Shown here: piece by piece, positions 20,254-32,726 of the stretch
Layout of the letters: every line of letters begins with the position of its first letter
Numbering within the stretch: the first letter of the stretch is position 1
From: Cryptomeria japonica
Lineage: Eukaryota; Streptophyta; Pinopsida; Cupressales; Cupressaceae
Reading direction: 5' to 3'
Assembly: GCF_030272615.1 (NCBI RefSeq)
Contig: NC_081414.1
Span: forward strand, 521,486,185 to 521,550,184
DNA length: 64,000 nt
Program-made: the position numbers and the translations under genes
Notes under the pieces: model-generated
Told to the model about the DNA's origin: nothing
The model's input: the letters and a program-made list of their open reading frames with translations, nothing else
The model's database searches: none

Positions 20254-21335
20254 CATTGGGGCTTCATTGATTGGTTTTTGGAGACATTGTGGAAGGCTTC
20301 TATTTTTGGATCTAAGGAACTCTACTTTTTGGAGGCATCTTCGAGCATTTTCAACCTCACCATTGCATCCAGGAGGCCGTTTCCATAAAAATTGAGTATA
20401 AATTTGACCTATTTTGGCGAAAAATGATTTTTGGGTGTGGAGGAAATTTTTTGCCCAATTCAGGGGGTATGATACGGAATTTTCGGATTTTTTTCAAAAA
20501 AACAAAAATTATTTTTTTTGAAAATTATTTTCCAGTTTGAAATTTTTTTTGAAAAAAAATAAAAATAAAAAATAAAAAATTTGAAAATTATTTTTGGGAT
20601 TCGTACCTTCTACCTAGTCAGCTTCTGCCCAGTCAGCAGCGCACAGTCAGCGCCCAGTCAGCAGCACCCAATCAGCACCCAGTCAAAATTTTCTTTGGAA
20701 ATTTTTAGACCCCTCTCCATTGAGCAGTTTGGATTTTTGGGTCAACTTTGGAGGCCCATAACTTGCTCAATTTTGCTCCTTTTTGGGTGCAATGTTTTTT
20801 GATTTGGGCTAATTTTTTGTGCTCTTCGCAATGGTGTGGTTATTTTCTAGTTTTGGTGCATAGGTTTTTTGGAATTTTCAGATTCTCTCAGCTGTACCTG
20901 TCCAATCCTCAATTCTGCAACTTCAAAGGCCTCATTTGAGCTCATACGACCTCCTTTTTAGGTGCCCTTTTTTTTGCAAGTGCATGTTTTTTCATCTACC
21001 TTCATAATCTATGATTAGATTTTAGAGATTTTAAGTAGAAATTGTACTTTCAGATATTGGTCTTATTTGGCCTATTTGGTACTTGTAAATTGCTTGGATC
21101 TTAGTTTAGATCTCTTGCATTATTAGTTTGAGTCTCTTTTTGGCCTTATTGAGGCATTTGTAAAATTGAAATCAGATGACCACTTTTCCATTTTTTGCAA
21201 GTGGCCCATTGTACATGCACTAAGTATAAAGTGCCAAATCATCACTTTTGGGGGGATTCTTTGATTGAGTGAATTTGGGGGAGTGTCTTGTGTGATTGTA
21301 CCTCTCTTTCCTTGTGCTCTTTCATTTTTGTTGCA
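20254..21335 (+). other. Copia-C leader
   Basis: About 1.1 kb without a gene. It has A/T homopolymer blocks at 20490-20600 and, at 20613-20687, six loosely spaced copies of (C)AGTCAGC (units 10-16 bp apart). The second half is T-rich. Confidence 0.6.
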
Positions 21336-22325
21336 ATGAGTCCTCATAAATTTCCACCTTTAACTCCACATAATTATGCATCATGGAAAATTAAAGTATG
21401 GAGCAAATTAATGGAAAAGGGTCTCATGCATTACGTAGATGGAACAATAGCAACACCACCTGATCCTAAGGTTGATCCTAATGCTCAGTTAGAATGGCTC
21501 ACTAAGAATTGCATGGCTCTTGGAACTTTGTGCAAGTATGTATCAGATGACCTCATCTTTCACATTGAAAAGTGTACTACAATCAAAGATGCTTGGGATA
21601 TGTTTCAAAAATTGTATGGTCAAGTTGATGAAATCAGAGGTTATAAGATTGACAATGAGCTCACCAACTTGGATCCTAAGAGTTTTGATACAATCCAAGA
21701 TTATGTCACCAAAGCAAATGAGCTGAGAGCAAAGCTTAAGGATTGTGGAATTGACAAAAAGGATGCTCAGTTGATATTCAACTTGTTGGACAAGCTTGCA
21801 CCATAATATGCAACATTTGTGTCTAGCTTCCAAACTCATCGTTTAAAAGTGGGGAGTTCCTATGTTATGCCTTCATTTTATGCTTTCACAGAAATGTTGA
21901 TATTGGAACAATCTAAGTTGTTGAACATGGGGCTTCTCAAGTCTTCAAAGTCCAAGGCTTTGGTGGCTAATCAAGGGAATCAAGGAGGTCAAGGTAGAGA
22001 TTCCAACAATAAGAAGAAGCACTCTAAGTCAAAGCCACAATAGGAAAAAGGACAATCATCCTCTCCATCACAAGGTGATTTTTCATCCTCTTCCAAGAAG
22101 GGGACACCACCTAAGAAGGATGAACCAACTTGTGCATATTGCAAGAAGTATGGTCATGATGAGCATCGATGCCACACAAAGCAAGTTGATGAGTTAACTA
22201 ATCTTCTTAAGAAAAACAACATCAACTTGCCATCCACCTACACAAAGAAGGATTCATCTCCTTCCTCTTCCTCACAGTCTAAGGGAAAAGGGAAAGCATT
22301 TGTAGCTACAACAAGTTCTTCACAG
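21336..22325 (+). pseudogene. gag: Copia-C gag (UBN2 type) with zinc knuckle
   Basis: MSPHKFPPLTPHNYASWKIK starts the copia gag (UBN2 family). The core has DAWDMFQKLYGQVDEIRGYK and DYVTKANELRAKL, with a CX2CX4HX4C zinc knuckle CAYCKKYGHDEHRC at about 22135-22176. It forms the virus-like particle and binds RNA. One frame is kept throughout with stops TAA 21804 and TAG 22041. The TAA sits where the family normally reads a glutamine before YATFV-like sequence. Confidence 0.85.
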
Positions 22326-23395
22326 CAATGGATACTTGACTCGGGTGCCTCATATCACATGGGTTCTACAAAGGAGTAGTTCTCTTCATTGGAGCCATCT
22401 AAGGTACCTCACATTTACATAGGTGATAATACACAAGTAGAGGTTGAAGGGTAAGGTTCAGTTGACATGGATGATGGAACATTTGAGAATGTTCTCTATG
22501 TTCCTAACTTGTCTACCAACATTCTCTCTATCTACCAAATCACTCACTATGGGAATGGGAAAAAGGTTGAGTTTACACCAGATTTAGTTGTGGTAAAGGA
22601 ACTTGATGATGATGCCTTGGTAGCAGTGGGACAAGTCAATGACAACTCAAGGCTTTATTCATTCTCCCACTTTGTGCCAAGTTCACCTTCTAGGGCCTTT
22701 CTTACTCATTCAAATTCTGAAAGTAAGCTATGGCATGAGCGGTTTGGTCACCTCAACTATTGCTATCTTCAGCAGCTCAACACTAAAGACATGGTCATAG
22801 GTCTACCTTGAATCAGTTTTTCAAAGGGTGTATGTTCAGGTTGTTCCATGGGCAAGCATCCTGAAGAGAAGTTTGATAAGGGGAAAGCTTGGAGAGCTTT
22901 GGAAGTTCTTCAACTTGTTCATAGTGATGTAGCAGGTCCATTTCCAACGCCTTCATTTAGCAAGGCCTCCTATGTCCTCACCTTCATTGATGACTACTCC
23001 CGCTTCACTTGGGTCTACTTTCTCATTCATAAGAGTGAAGTATTTGACAGATTTTAGGACTTCAAGACTCATGTGGAGAAGCAATCTAGGAAAGTGGTCA
23101 AGATTCCTCGTATAGATAATGGAAGGGAATATGTGAACAAGAGACTTGAGGATTTTTGTACATTTGAGGGGATTGATCTTGAGCATTTTGTAGCATACAC
23201 TCCACAATAGAATGGAGTTGTAGAATGCAAGAATATAACTCTCAAAGAAATGGCTAGTTGTATGATACATGCACATTCTCTTGATCCCGCTTTTTGGGCA
23301 AAGGCTATCAGTTGTGCCACACACATCCAGAATCGGGTTCCTCACAAAGCTTTGCAAGGTATTACTCCTTTTGAAGCTTGGGCTGGTAGGAAACT
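22326..23395 (+). pseudogene. pol: Copia-C protease and integrase
   Basis: Protease has WILDSGASYHM near 22330 (catalytic D-S-G intact). The GAG-pre-integrase region has LWHERFGHLNY (about 22728) with the zinc-binding CSGCSMGKHPEEKF. The integrase core has VHSDVAGPFPTPSF, FIDDYSRFTWVYF, the IDNGREYVNK Asp and the NGVVECKN Glu, so the DDE acids remain. Stops: TAG 22378, TAA 22452, TGA 22809, TAG 23055, TAG 23208 (within TPQ-NGV, where glutamine is standard). A frameshift lies near 23394. Confidence 0.85.
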
Positions 23396-25398
23396 GTTGT
23401 GAGACATTTCAGAGTCTTTGGGTGTCCAGCATGGGCTCACATACCTCCACAGAAATGCAAGGCATTGGAACCTCAAAGTCGGCCTTGCATATTTGTTGGA
23501 TAACCTAAGGGTGTTAAGGCATATAGATTGATGGATCCTGAGACACATGAGGTGTTCATTGAGAGGAGTGTTCACTTTGAGGAAAGCTCTCCTAGCTTAG
23601 CCTCTCTACCTCCTCCACCTTAGTCCATTGTGGATAGTGATGTTAGTGATTCATATTATGAGACTCCTTCAACTCTGACTTGCAGGGTTACACCTCCACA
23701 AGGTCCACTTACAGTTGAGGAGCCTTGTTTTCCACCTCCACCTAGACCTCATTGGGCTTGATAGACACTTTAGTCCATGGGTTCTCTTGTTGGGGATCCT
23801 TCAGATACATGGAGAACTTGATCACAACATCAGGATCTTCCACATGCATTCATTGCTACTACTTCTGATCCACAAACATTTTAGGAAGCATCAGGTGTTC
23901 CTAAGTGGGACCAAGCTATGGAGGAAGAGTATAGTTCATTGATGAGGAACAACACATGGGATTTAGTCCATCTCCCTAAGGGGAGAAAGATGGTTTGGTT
24001 TAAGTGGATCTATCAGACCAAGTATGCAGCGGATGGTAGTGTGGATAAGTATAAGGCTCAGCTTGTTACGAAAGGTTTCTCTCAGGTTGCAGGTGTTGAC
24101 TATACTGAGACCTTTGCACCCATAGCCAAGATGAACTCCATTCACTTGACACTTGCTATTACTGCAGCTCATAGTTGGGTTGTACATCATATGGATGTGA
24201 AGAGTTCTTTTCTTCATAGTGACCTTGATGAGGAGATTTATATGGAGCAGCTACAGGGTTTCATCTAGGATACTTCCTTGGTTTGTAGACTAAGGAAATC
24301 TCTCTATGGCCTTAAGTAGGCCCCCAAGTCTTGGTATGCCAAGATGGATTCCTTTCTTCTCTCAGCAGGGTTCACCAGGTGTCATTCTGATCCGAATGTC
24401 TATATTTTGTGAAATGATGACTCTCACTTGATACTTGTGCTCTATGTTGATGATTTGATCATTACAGGGAGTACCACATCCATCATTAGCAGGGTCAAAT
24501 CTTCTTTGCATGACAAATTTGCTATGACTAACTTGGGTCTTTTGCACTACTTTCTCAGGATAGAGATTTCACAGTCACCTTCTGGGATTACACTATCACA
24601 GCCCAAGTATGCTCTTGATCTACTTGCATGCTTTCATATGGCTGATTGTAAGCCTGCACTGACTCCCTTTCTTTTAGGAGTCAAGCTTGAGGCTCATTGT
24701 TCTTCTCCACTAGTTGATGCCACTTTGTATCGTCAACTTGTGGGTAGTCTTGTCTACTTGACCCATACACACCCTGATATTTCATTTGCAGTTGGCATGG
24801 TTTCCCGCTTCATGCAGGAACCACATGAGCTTCATTGGAAAGCCACCAAATGCATCCTTCATTACATCCAGGGTACACATCACTATGGGATTCACTATGC
24901 AGCAGGCACAAGACTTCGCCTGGTTGGTTACACAGACTCCAATTGGGCTAGCGATCTTGATGATCGTAAGTCTACTTCTAGTTACAGTTTTCACCTTGGT
25001 TCAGGCCCCATTTGTTGGTAAAGCAAGAAGTAGCATGCTATTGCTCTTTCTTTGACTGAGGCTGAGTATTGAGGCGTTGTTAATGTAGCGACTGAGACCA
25101 TTTGGCTTTAGCAGATTCTCACACAATTTGGGTTCACCACTCCACGACCGATAGTTCTACATTGCAATAATTAGAGTGCTATTGCTAGAACCTGGTCTAG
25201 CATCAGCAGACCAAACACATTGAGTTTCATATGCAATATATCTGAGAGCTCATTCAAGAGTAGGTCATTGATTTGCAATATTGTCCTACATCGGAGCAGG
25301 TTTCTGACATATTCACCAAACCTTTCACTGAGAGTAAGCTCCAGCAGTTGCTAGCTCTCTTGGGGGTGCAGGATGTGTCATTAGTGGGGGTTAGTTGA
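23396..25398 (+). pseudogene. pol: Copia-C integrase tail, reverse transcriptase and RNase H
   Basis: Continues with VVRHFRVFGCPAWAHIPPQK, then RT from AMEEEYSSLMRNNTWDLVHL, the MDVKSSFLHSDLDEEIYM block and the intact active site LVLYVDDLIITGS (about 24437). RNase H ends SDIFTKPFTESKLQQLL. Stops include TAG within SLYGLK-AP (24316), TGA 24409, TAA 25020, TAG 25033, TGA 25070, TAG 25110 and TAG 25171. A second frameshift is near 25205. Many stops replace invariant glutamines (LKQAP, SKKQ, NNQSA). Confidence 0.85.
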
Positions 25399-25668
25399 CT
25401 TCTCCTTCCTCTCTTATGGGGGGGACTTTTTCCTCTTTGAGGTTTTGTCCTTCTACTTTGAGAGTCTTTTGTACTTTCATCTCTCTTTTGGGGGGGGAGT
25501 TTTTTCCCACTGGGTTTTCTCCTTTTCTCCATTTGTGAGAGATTGCATTGCATGGTTTTGCTTGCATTTGCATAGTGTACATGGGTACCTATCATGGCCT
25601 AGTAGCTGGGACCCATCTTGCATTATTGACTTGAGTCTTCATTCCCTTAAGTTGCACTTAAGGGGGGG
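25399..25668 (+). other. Copia-C 3' untranslated region and polypurine tract
   Basis: Three G-runs occur: 25418-25424 (7 G), 25490-25497 (8 G) and 25662-25668 (7 G). The last, TTAAGGGGGGG, abuts the 3' LTR and is the PPT; the other two resemble decoy or internal tracts. Confidence 0.75.
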
Positions 25669-26118
25669 TGTTGGTGTAAATAAATATTCATTATGGATAT
25701 TATTACACTTTACTTAAGTTAACTTAGGATAATGCATTTCTTCATAGTTTGGATTTGAGACACTTAGGGAAGTGTACACATAGGGATAGAGCTTGTTGGA
25801 GAAATTCCACCTTTTGTGGTCTTGTTTTGTTGTTATACTCCACATTCGGTGGGTCATCCACCTCTTGTGGAATATTATATTATTTCTCCTACTTACCCCT
25901 AGTATTTCTTACCTACCCTTGTTTCTCATTGAGCCACATGTCATGATTGTGTGCTCGTACATCCATATGGCCTTGCCTATATAAGAAAGCCTATATTCAT
26001 TGTATTGGGAATCTAGTTGATCATTTTCATATTGATGAGAATACAGTTTGTTCTTGTCATTCTTTTGTCTCTATTTTAATACTTTTCATTGTGCCCTTGA
26101 TCTTGGCAAAATCTCACA
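25669..26118 (+). repeat. 3' LTR of Copia-C
   Basis: 450 bp. It differs from the 5' LTR by a 14-bp insertion near 25982-25995, where CCTATAT is repeated, and six substitutions. Confidence 0.95.
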
Positions 26119-26123
26119 AAGAG

Positions 26124-26600
26124 AAAAGAGGTTAAGCATTTTATTGAGAAATTTCACATCCAGCATTGTTTATCTACACCTTATTATCCTCAATCTAGTG
26201 ATCACGTGGAAGCATTTAACAAGACTATTGAACAGATCTTACATAAGACCATTACTAGACATGGTAAAAACTAGAATGTTCAATTAGTATATGTGCTATG
26301 GGCCTATCACACAAGTGTCTGTACAGCTATTGGGACAATGCCTTACAACCTTGTGTATGGCATCAATACTATCATGCCCCTTGAGTTGGAGATTCCATCA
26401 TTGCACTTCTCCTTGAAAGGAGTTATTAATGATGATTCTTATCACACTCTTCATCTCAATCAACTTGAGTTGCTAGATGAGAACCATTTAAAGGCCCTTC
26501 AATATCTCCAAGAATCTAAGCAATATAACCAAAGTGTGTTTCCTTGGGCCTTCAAGATTGGTCACTTGGTTCTTTGTGAGAATTAGAGAAATGCCAATGC
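26124..26600 (+). pseudogene. Tat-2 integrase, C-terminal part
   Basis: Continues the core interrupted at 19800: AKHFIEKFHIQHC-like sequence, STPYYPQSSDHVEAFNKTI (catalytic Glu in VEAFNK), LWAYHTSVCTAIGTMPYNLV, YGINTIMPLELEIPS, then LNQLELLDENHLKALQYL and FKIGHLVLCEN. Stops at about 26271 and 26584. This is the usual Tat/Ty3 integrase with a GPY-like tail. Confidence 0.85.
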
Positions 26601-27089
26601 ACCACCTGATCAATGAGGGAATTTAAGCTCAAATTGGTTGGGTCCATACATTGTCACCTCTGTTTATGGATCAATTTCCCATGGTTTATCCTATATGGAT
26701 GGTATGCCTCTCAAATAACCTATCAACGTCATACACCTACATCGATATTATGCATAGAAGACAAGCTATATATCATATGTGTGACATTCAAGTCTTTGTA
26801 GTGGTCATGCCATGATATATATCTTCATCAACACAATATTTACTCATTTATGTGTTATGAAGTGATTGTGTGTATTCATGTATGCGTATCTGTGTGTGTG
26901 TATGCATGTTCTATCTATATCCTAAAAATATCCATGTAATGATCATGATGGAATTTAATCATGCATATATACAATAATGCATAAATTAAATCATGATGTA
27001 CATCTAATATAAACCATCCACCACATGATCATGTATATAAGTACATCCATCCATAATTATACAAGATAAGATCGAAACAATGAGTCTCG

Positions 27090-27124
<35 letters not shown>

Positions 27125-27164
27125 ATAATGTCAATATCAATGTATATGTATCACATTAATACCA
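26601..27164. other. Integrase-to-PMD spacer of Tat-2
   Basis: A remnant of the pol tail to about 26800, then AT-rich low-complexity sequence with ATATATATATGTGTGTGTGT (microsatellite about 27091-27124). No gene. Confidence 0.6.
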
Positions 27165-27845
27165 AAATACATGATGTTCGCATATGTGTTTGTGAAATAC
27201 ATAAATATATTCTTATATACATCAAAATAATTCTATATATCAATGAATCTCTATAAAAATTTCTCATGACCCATGTGGTGGATGGGTCCCTAAGGTCATA
27301 GGTGCTAGAGGATCCTAGTCTCGACATGAGGGTTGTCTCACTGAGGTGGAATGTAATCTCGTAGTAGTGGTGCTCTATAACCACAAGCCACTCAAATCCT
27401 AGTGTAGCTTCGCCATGGTCTCCCACTGCATCATGAGCTCCTCTCGTACTAAAGCCTCTCTCTTGCATGCCACCTCCAAGTCTGGCATCCGTTCATGCAC
27501 TCTGAGGTGGTCAAGGTGACTAGTTGCGCCTTGTTGAGAGACATCCCCCTATCAATGGAGGTCTTCAACCTAGCTTTGTAGAGTGTCACGTTCCCTCTCG
27601 ATACTTAGATCTTATGTCACCACCTGGTCTCTTTCAAGATAGAGTGAACCTCCAACAAAGACTGATCTTTCTATCCTATCACGGTGGTGAGCTATGCTGC
27701 TCCCTACACCAACTCAACTTGGCCCTCCTCATCTATTGTCCATAGTCTTGCTATAGGCTCAAATAGGTGAGTGTGTCTCCTTGATATCTAGAGAGCCCAG
27801 TAGGAATCCAACACTAGTCTCTAGGTCTATACAGCAAGGACAGTC
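27165..27845 (-). pseudogene. PMD-2 C-terminal coiled-coil part
   Basis: Minus-strand coding remnant separated from the PMD-2 core by Copia-A. Frames give VACKREALVREELMMQWETM and ERMPDLEVACKREALVR, an amphipathic Glu/Arg/Met-rich coil like the PMD-1 tail, with multiple stops and frameshifts. The assignment depends on rejoining across the Copia-A duplication CAGTC/TAGTC. Confidence 0.55.
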
Positions 27846-29467
27846 TATTAGGACCAACTAGTGCTGAGAGGGTAGGGGTGAATCAACACCTTATCAAATT
27901 TCACAATTGATATTTTAACTCTAATCTTGCACTTATTCAATATTCATCACCATACTTAAATACTATAGAGGAATATGCATGCATGAAAATGATATACAAT
28001 GACACCAAGATTTATCTCGTGGAAACCCAAATGGGAGAAAACCATGATGTGAGTAGGAACTCAAAAAATTTGTACTCTTCTGGAGTACGCCTAGTAAGGA
28101 GTCATCCCTATTAGGAGATTACAAAGACACTATTAGGAACCACCCAGTTAAGCAATTTTGTTTAAGACATGTTAGTGCCTTTACCCTGTTAAAGGTAGCT
28201 TGATTAAAGGACTTAAGAATATCAATTAAGATGTCACTCGGTTAAGAGATTTCACAATGGGACCTGTTAAAGTCCACCTAGTTAAGGGATTTAAGTTACA
28301 ATGGTTAGAAATAAACAAAAAAAATGATTTGTTGAATTAGCTACCAATAGCTTGATCAGATCACAATATGAATTACACTCTATCCATATAGGTTGTGCCT
28401 GCTCTGTACAACACCGATCTTCTAACCTTTGGCTCTACATTCTGTCGGTCTTCTGACCTTTGGCTCTACACTCTATTGACTCTCTAACCTTCACCTCTAC
28501 ACTCAACCAGTCCTTTGTACCTCGACTCTCCACTTAGTTGGTCTACCTCACACACTCTCTACTCTGGTAAATCCTTTTAGCCTTTCCTCTCACTCTTCTC
28601 TTCACTTTGGATTGTCTTCAACAAGTTTTGCTTTTTGAAAATTTTACGATCAAGTTTTTCTAAGTGAACTCAAGAATAATTTATACATTTTTTGTCATCA
28701 CCTCAATCAAAGCAATCACAGATTTTGGAAGATTTCAAATTCAAAAATTTCCCACTCTTTCTCTGCACACCCTGCAATAACTCCGCCAAGTGTTCAATAA
28801 ATTGTGCCACCGCATCCCCCCAAAATAGTAACTTTTGGGTCGAGTTCAGTCATTAAGGTGTGAACCATAAAATCTACAAGTAATCATGGCTTGAATACAT
28901 GATAACTAAAGTTGACCTCACCAACTAATGATTTAGCATAGGCACAAGCTCACCAGCTTACCTTTTGCCACCGCAACTGAATAAATGATCACTACTCCAA
29001 GATTTTAGGTGATCACTTATCTTCTCTCTGTCATATCGGTGTACCAGTATGCCACTGTGCTTCTATAATATTAGTTCATCCTTTGATTTCTAGTTTGGGG
29101 TACTATCATCAAGTCTCTTTCTCTGTTTGCCAATGAGGCTCCATTTTGTATACAACCTCAAGCCTTCTTGCCTAAGTCACCTTTTGTGACTTCATCATCA
29201 TCATTAGAATAGTTAGTGTGAAGATCCGACCTCAACACCAATCTTCTTGAGTGACAGATCGGTTAGCTTAGTATGTCTTCCCTTGAGCTGGTTGAACTTT
29301 GGCCATCTGTCTCTTAATTTGTTTTCTTGTGTTTACAATTGTTCACCTTTTATTTCTAAAATACACCACTCTACCGATACCACTTCATCGGTTAGTGTTT
29401 GACATCAATGAAAAATCTTAGATCTTATACCAGTTCTCAGGATTGACCGGTTTTGTCAATCGCAACA
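27846..29467 (-). repeat. 3' LTR of Copia-A
   Basis: 1,622 bp. In plus orientation it begins TATTAGGACC (TG mutated to TA) and ends ..CAATCGCAACA. The region 28080-28310 repeats TTAAGGGAT/GTTAAAGG-like words, in minus orientation TCCCTTAAC-NGGT. Confidence 0.9.
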
Positions 29468-29479
29468 ATCTCCCCCTTT
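29468..29479 (-). promoter_or_regulatory. Copia-A polypurine tract
   Basis: Minus strand AAAGGGGGAGAT next to the 3' LTR. Confidence 0.85.
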
Positions 29480-29879
29480 GGTATTGATGGCAACACTTCA
29501 AAATCTGTCTTATCAGTTTCATTTTAGTACAAATCATTACTTTTTCCCTGAGTAATGAATATCTCCCCATAACACTGGTGGTAATACTTTGTTTCAGCAA
29601 CTTGTAACTTTGGCTCAACCACTGCCTACCAATGCTTAAAAAATTATAATCATATCTCCCCCTTCGACAACAAAGCCAAAGATTCATTTCAATACATTTA
29701 CAAGATTGCTCCCCCTAGCCAGAGTAGTCCACACTTATCAATCTAGTCTTAGAAGAAGAAAAATGAAAGCATACTAGATTAATATAGAGTCCTTTTTTCT
29801 TACTTTATTGTAGGTAGGGGCATCGCCCCTAACTTACCTCTGAGATATTCAAAGGTGTCCTTATGTAGTGGCTTGGTGA

Positions 29880-31700
29880 AGATATCAGCCACCTACTCTT
29901 TTGTTGGGATATACTCCAACATCACTTCCTTTTCCTAAACTTGTTCCCTTAGATAGTGATATTTGATAGCTATATGCTTCATTTTGGAATGCATCATCGA
30001 ATTCTTTGATATGTCAATGGCACTAGAGTTTTCACAATGAATTACTACCGATCCAATCACCTTTTCTTGGATACCTTCCAATAATTTCTTGATCCAAAAC
30101 ATTTGTGTGCAGTTGATTGTAGTAGCTACATACTCAACCTCGACTATAGATTGAGATATGAAAAAAAAATTCTTGCTTGTCCAAGATACAATCCTATCTC
30201 CAAGAAAGAATGCTCCTCCACTAGTGCTCTTTCTATCATCAATATCCCCTGCCCAATCTGAATTAGTGAAGCCACTTAATCTAAAGTCTCCCTTATGTGG
30301 ATACTAGAGACTATACTCATCAGTCCCCTTGAGATATCTAAATATTCTCTTGTCTACCACCATCTAAGTCTCTTCCGAATTTGCAAAAAAATTGGCAACC
30401 AAGCTAACAACTTGTGCTATGTCTGGTCTACTATGGACTGCATATTGCAACTTATCGATCATGGACCACTAAAGTGTCTCATTTACTTCTTTAGCCTCAT
30501 CATATTTAGAGAGATTGCAACCTATAACCATTGGGGTTCCAATAGGTTTGCAATCTTCCATTCCAAAAGTTTTTCAAAATTTCCCTTATGTACTTAGGCT
30601 TACTGATGAAAATGCCATTCTTTAGCTGTGAGACTTGCAAGCCAATAAATTTTTTTATCTTGCCAATCATGGACATCTCAATTTATTGCTTCATTTGTTC
30701 TGCAAAACTTCTACTCATCTCATCATCTCCTCCAAAGATTATGTCATCTACAAAGATCTCAACAATTAGATGCTTACTTTCATCTCCATTCTTCAGATAC
30801 AGGTTACTATTATCATTGGTTCTTTTGAACCCTATGCTTAGTAAGTATGAGTGCAGCCTCTCATACCAAGCTCTTGGTGCTTGTTTTAGCCCATATAGAG
30901 CCTTTACAACCTATATACCATATTTATTCCATCTTCAGATACAAACCCTCAAGGTTTCTCTATGCATACTTCTTCCTCTAACACCCCATTTAAGAATGCC
31001 GATTTGACATCCATTTGGCAAACTTTAAAAATTATGTAAGTAGCATAGGCCAACAAAATTTTGACCCATTCTAGCCTGGCCACTGGTGCAAAGGTTTCTC
31101 CATAGTCCAAACCTTCTTCTTGAGCATAGCCCTTATAGACTAATCTTGCTTTGTTTCTTATCACTTTACCAGTTTCATCTATTTTATTTCTGAACACCCA
31201 CTTAGTGCCTATTACATTTTTGTTTTCCAGTCTGGGCACTAGAGTCCATGTTTCATTTTTCTCAATTTGCTCTAGTTCTTCCTCCATAGCTTTAACCCAG
31301 TCATCATCTTTTAGAGCCTCCTTTGTTGTTTTGGGCTCAAATATGGAGAGAATACAACCATTTTCTCTTTCTCTTCTTCTAGTTATAACTCTTGCATCTT
31401 TGTCAGTGATGATATTTTTTGCAGAGTAATTGTTTCTAACATACTTAGCCAATACTAGTTCACTTCTTGGAGCTTCTTCTACTGGTTGTGCAGGTTCTAC
31501 TTCACAAGTTTCTTCATTTTCCACTTCAATAAGATCTTCTTCAATAGGTTCCACCGGTACATTGTACTCAAACCCTTTATAGTCCTTTGGTTCACTCTTA
31601 TTGTATTGTTCATTTTTCTCAGAGTACTCATCTACTTTGACATTAGCACTTTCCACAATCTTACCAGTCCTTTTTTTCAAACACCAATATGCCTTATTCT
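29880..31700 (-). pseudogene. pol: Copia-A reverse transcriptase and RNase H
   Basis: RT begins with [58 protein letters not shown] and [16 protein letters not shown] (31680-30949 is open). It continues with [19 protein letters not shown] and the active site [14 protein letters not shown] (about 30750), both Asp present. RNase H follows with DIDDRKSTSGGAFFLGDRIV, NSSAIDISKN and VADIFTKPLHKDTFEYLRGK (about 29880). A few stops and small frame breaks lie between 30900 and 30300. Confidence 0.85.
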
Positions 31701-32721
31701 TTGTGGAGTAACCTAAGAAGATTCCTTCATCACTCTTGGGATCAAATTTTCCAGTGTATGCATCCCTCTTGATATAACACCTGCTTCCAAATACTTTGAA
31801 ATAACAAACATTAAGTGAATATCCACACCATAATTCATAGGGAGTTTTATTTGCCCCTTTCTTTACCTGTATCTAGTTCAAGGTGTATACAATAACACTT
31901 ATTGCTTCTCTCTAGAAAATATGTGGAATGTCCTTTTGTATTATCAGAGTCCTTGCACAATCAATAAGAGTTATGTTTCTTCTTTCAGCAACCCCATTCT
32001 GTTGAGGTGTTATGGGTGCATACATTTATCTCATAATCCCTTGTTCCTTGCAATAATTCATGAAATATTGAGAGGTGAACTCCATCCTCTATCTGATCTT
32101 AGACACTTCAGATTCTTATCAATTCCTCTTTCTACTTGAGCCTTAAAAACTTTAAACATGTGAAAGGCTTTAGATTTTTCCTTCAAGAATACAACCCACA
32201 TCGTTCTTGAAAGTCATCCACAAACAGCATAAAATATTGGTCTCCATAGAAACTCTTGGTTCTCATGGGACCGCATAGGTCTATATCAACTAAGTCCAGC
32301 ACATTTTCAGATGAAAAGGATTTACTACTAAAACTAGACCTAGTCAACTTTCCTAGTTGACATTCTTTTCACATAGCATTTTTTAGGTTTTAATATTTTA
32401 GGCATACCTCTAACAGACTTTGTCTTACTAAATTTTGCTATGCTATCAAAGTTAACATGACACAGTATTTTGTGCCACAACCAACTTTATTCTACCTTAG
32501 CCATTAGACAACTACCTATGGTGGTGTCTAGGTGAAACAGATTGCCTCTTGATTATTTACCGGTAGGAATTAGACTTCCTGATTTGTCATTTATTTTGCA
32601 TATTTCTTCATTGAATTCTAACCAATAACCCTTATTGTTAAGTTGTGCAACACTTAACATACTATATTTTATCCCTTCTACCTAATAGACATCATCATAA
32701 TTTGTTTTATCATTCAGGGCT
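31701..32721 (-). pseudogene. pol: Copia-A integrase, left of Copia-B
   Basis: Reading minus from the Copia-B edge: VEGIKYSMLSVAQLNNKGY, GNLFHLDTTIGSC, WLWHKILCHVNFDSIAKF (pre-integrase zinc region), then the core end ITPQQNGVAERRNITL and TGKFDPKSDEGIFLGYSTKN. Several stops and frame breaks in between. The preceding protease/gag half lies at 40141-41328. Confidence 0.8.
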
Positions 32722-32726
32722 ATAGA

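Larger units (their letters stand above)
19806..26118 (+). mobile_element. Copia-C, full-length Ty1/copia element inside Tat-2 integrase
   Basis: 6,313 bp with both LTRs, PBS, PPT and a perfect 5-bp duplication AAGAG (19801-19805, 26119-26123). By hand the LTRs differ at 6 of 436 aligned positions, plus a 14-bp insertion in the 3' LTR. Domain order gag-PR-IN-RT-RH is that of copia. The body has about 24 stops and two frameshifts, so this copy cannot encode its own proteins. Confidence 0.95.

Noticed and set aside
27091-27124. TA/TG run as a functional element
   Set aside because: Ordinary microsatellite in a low-complexity spacer.
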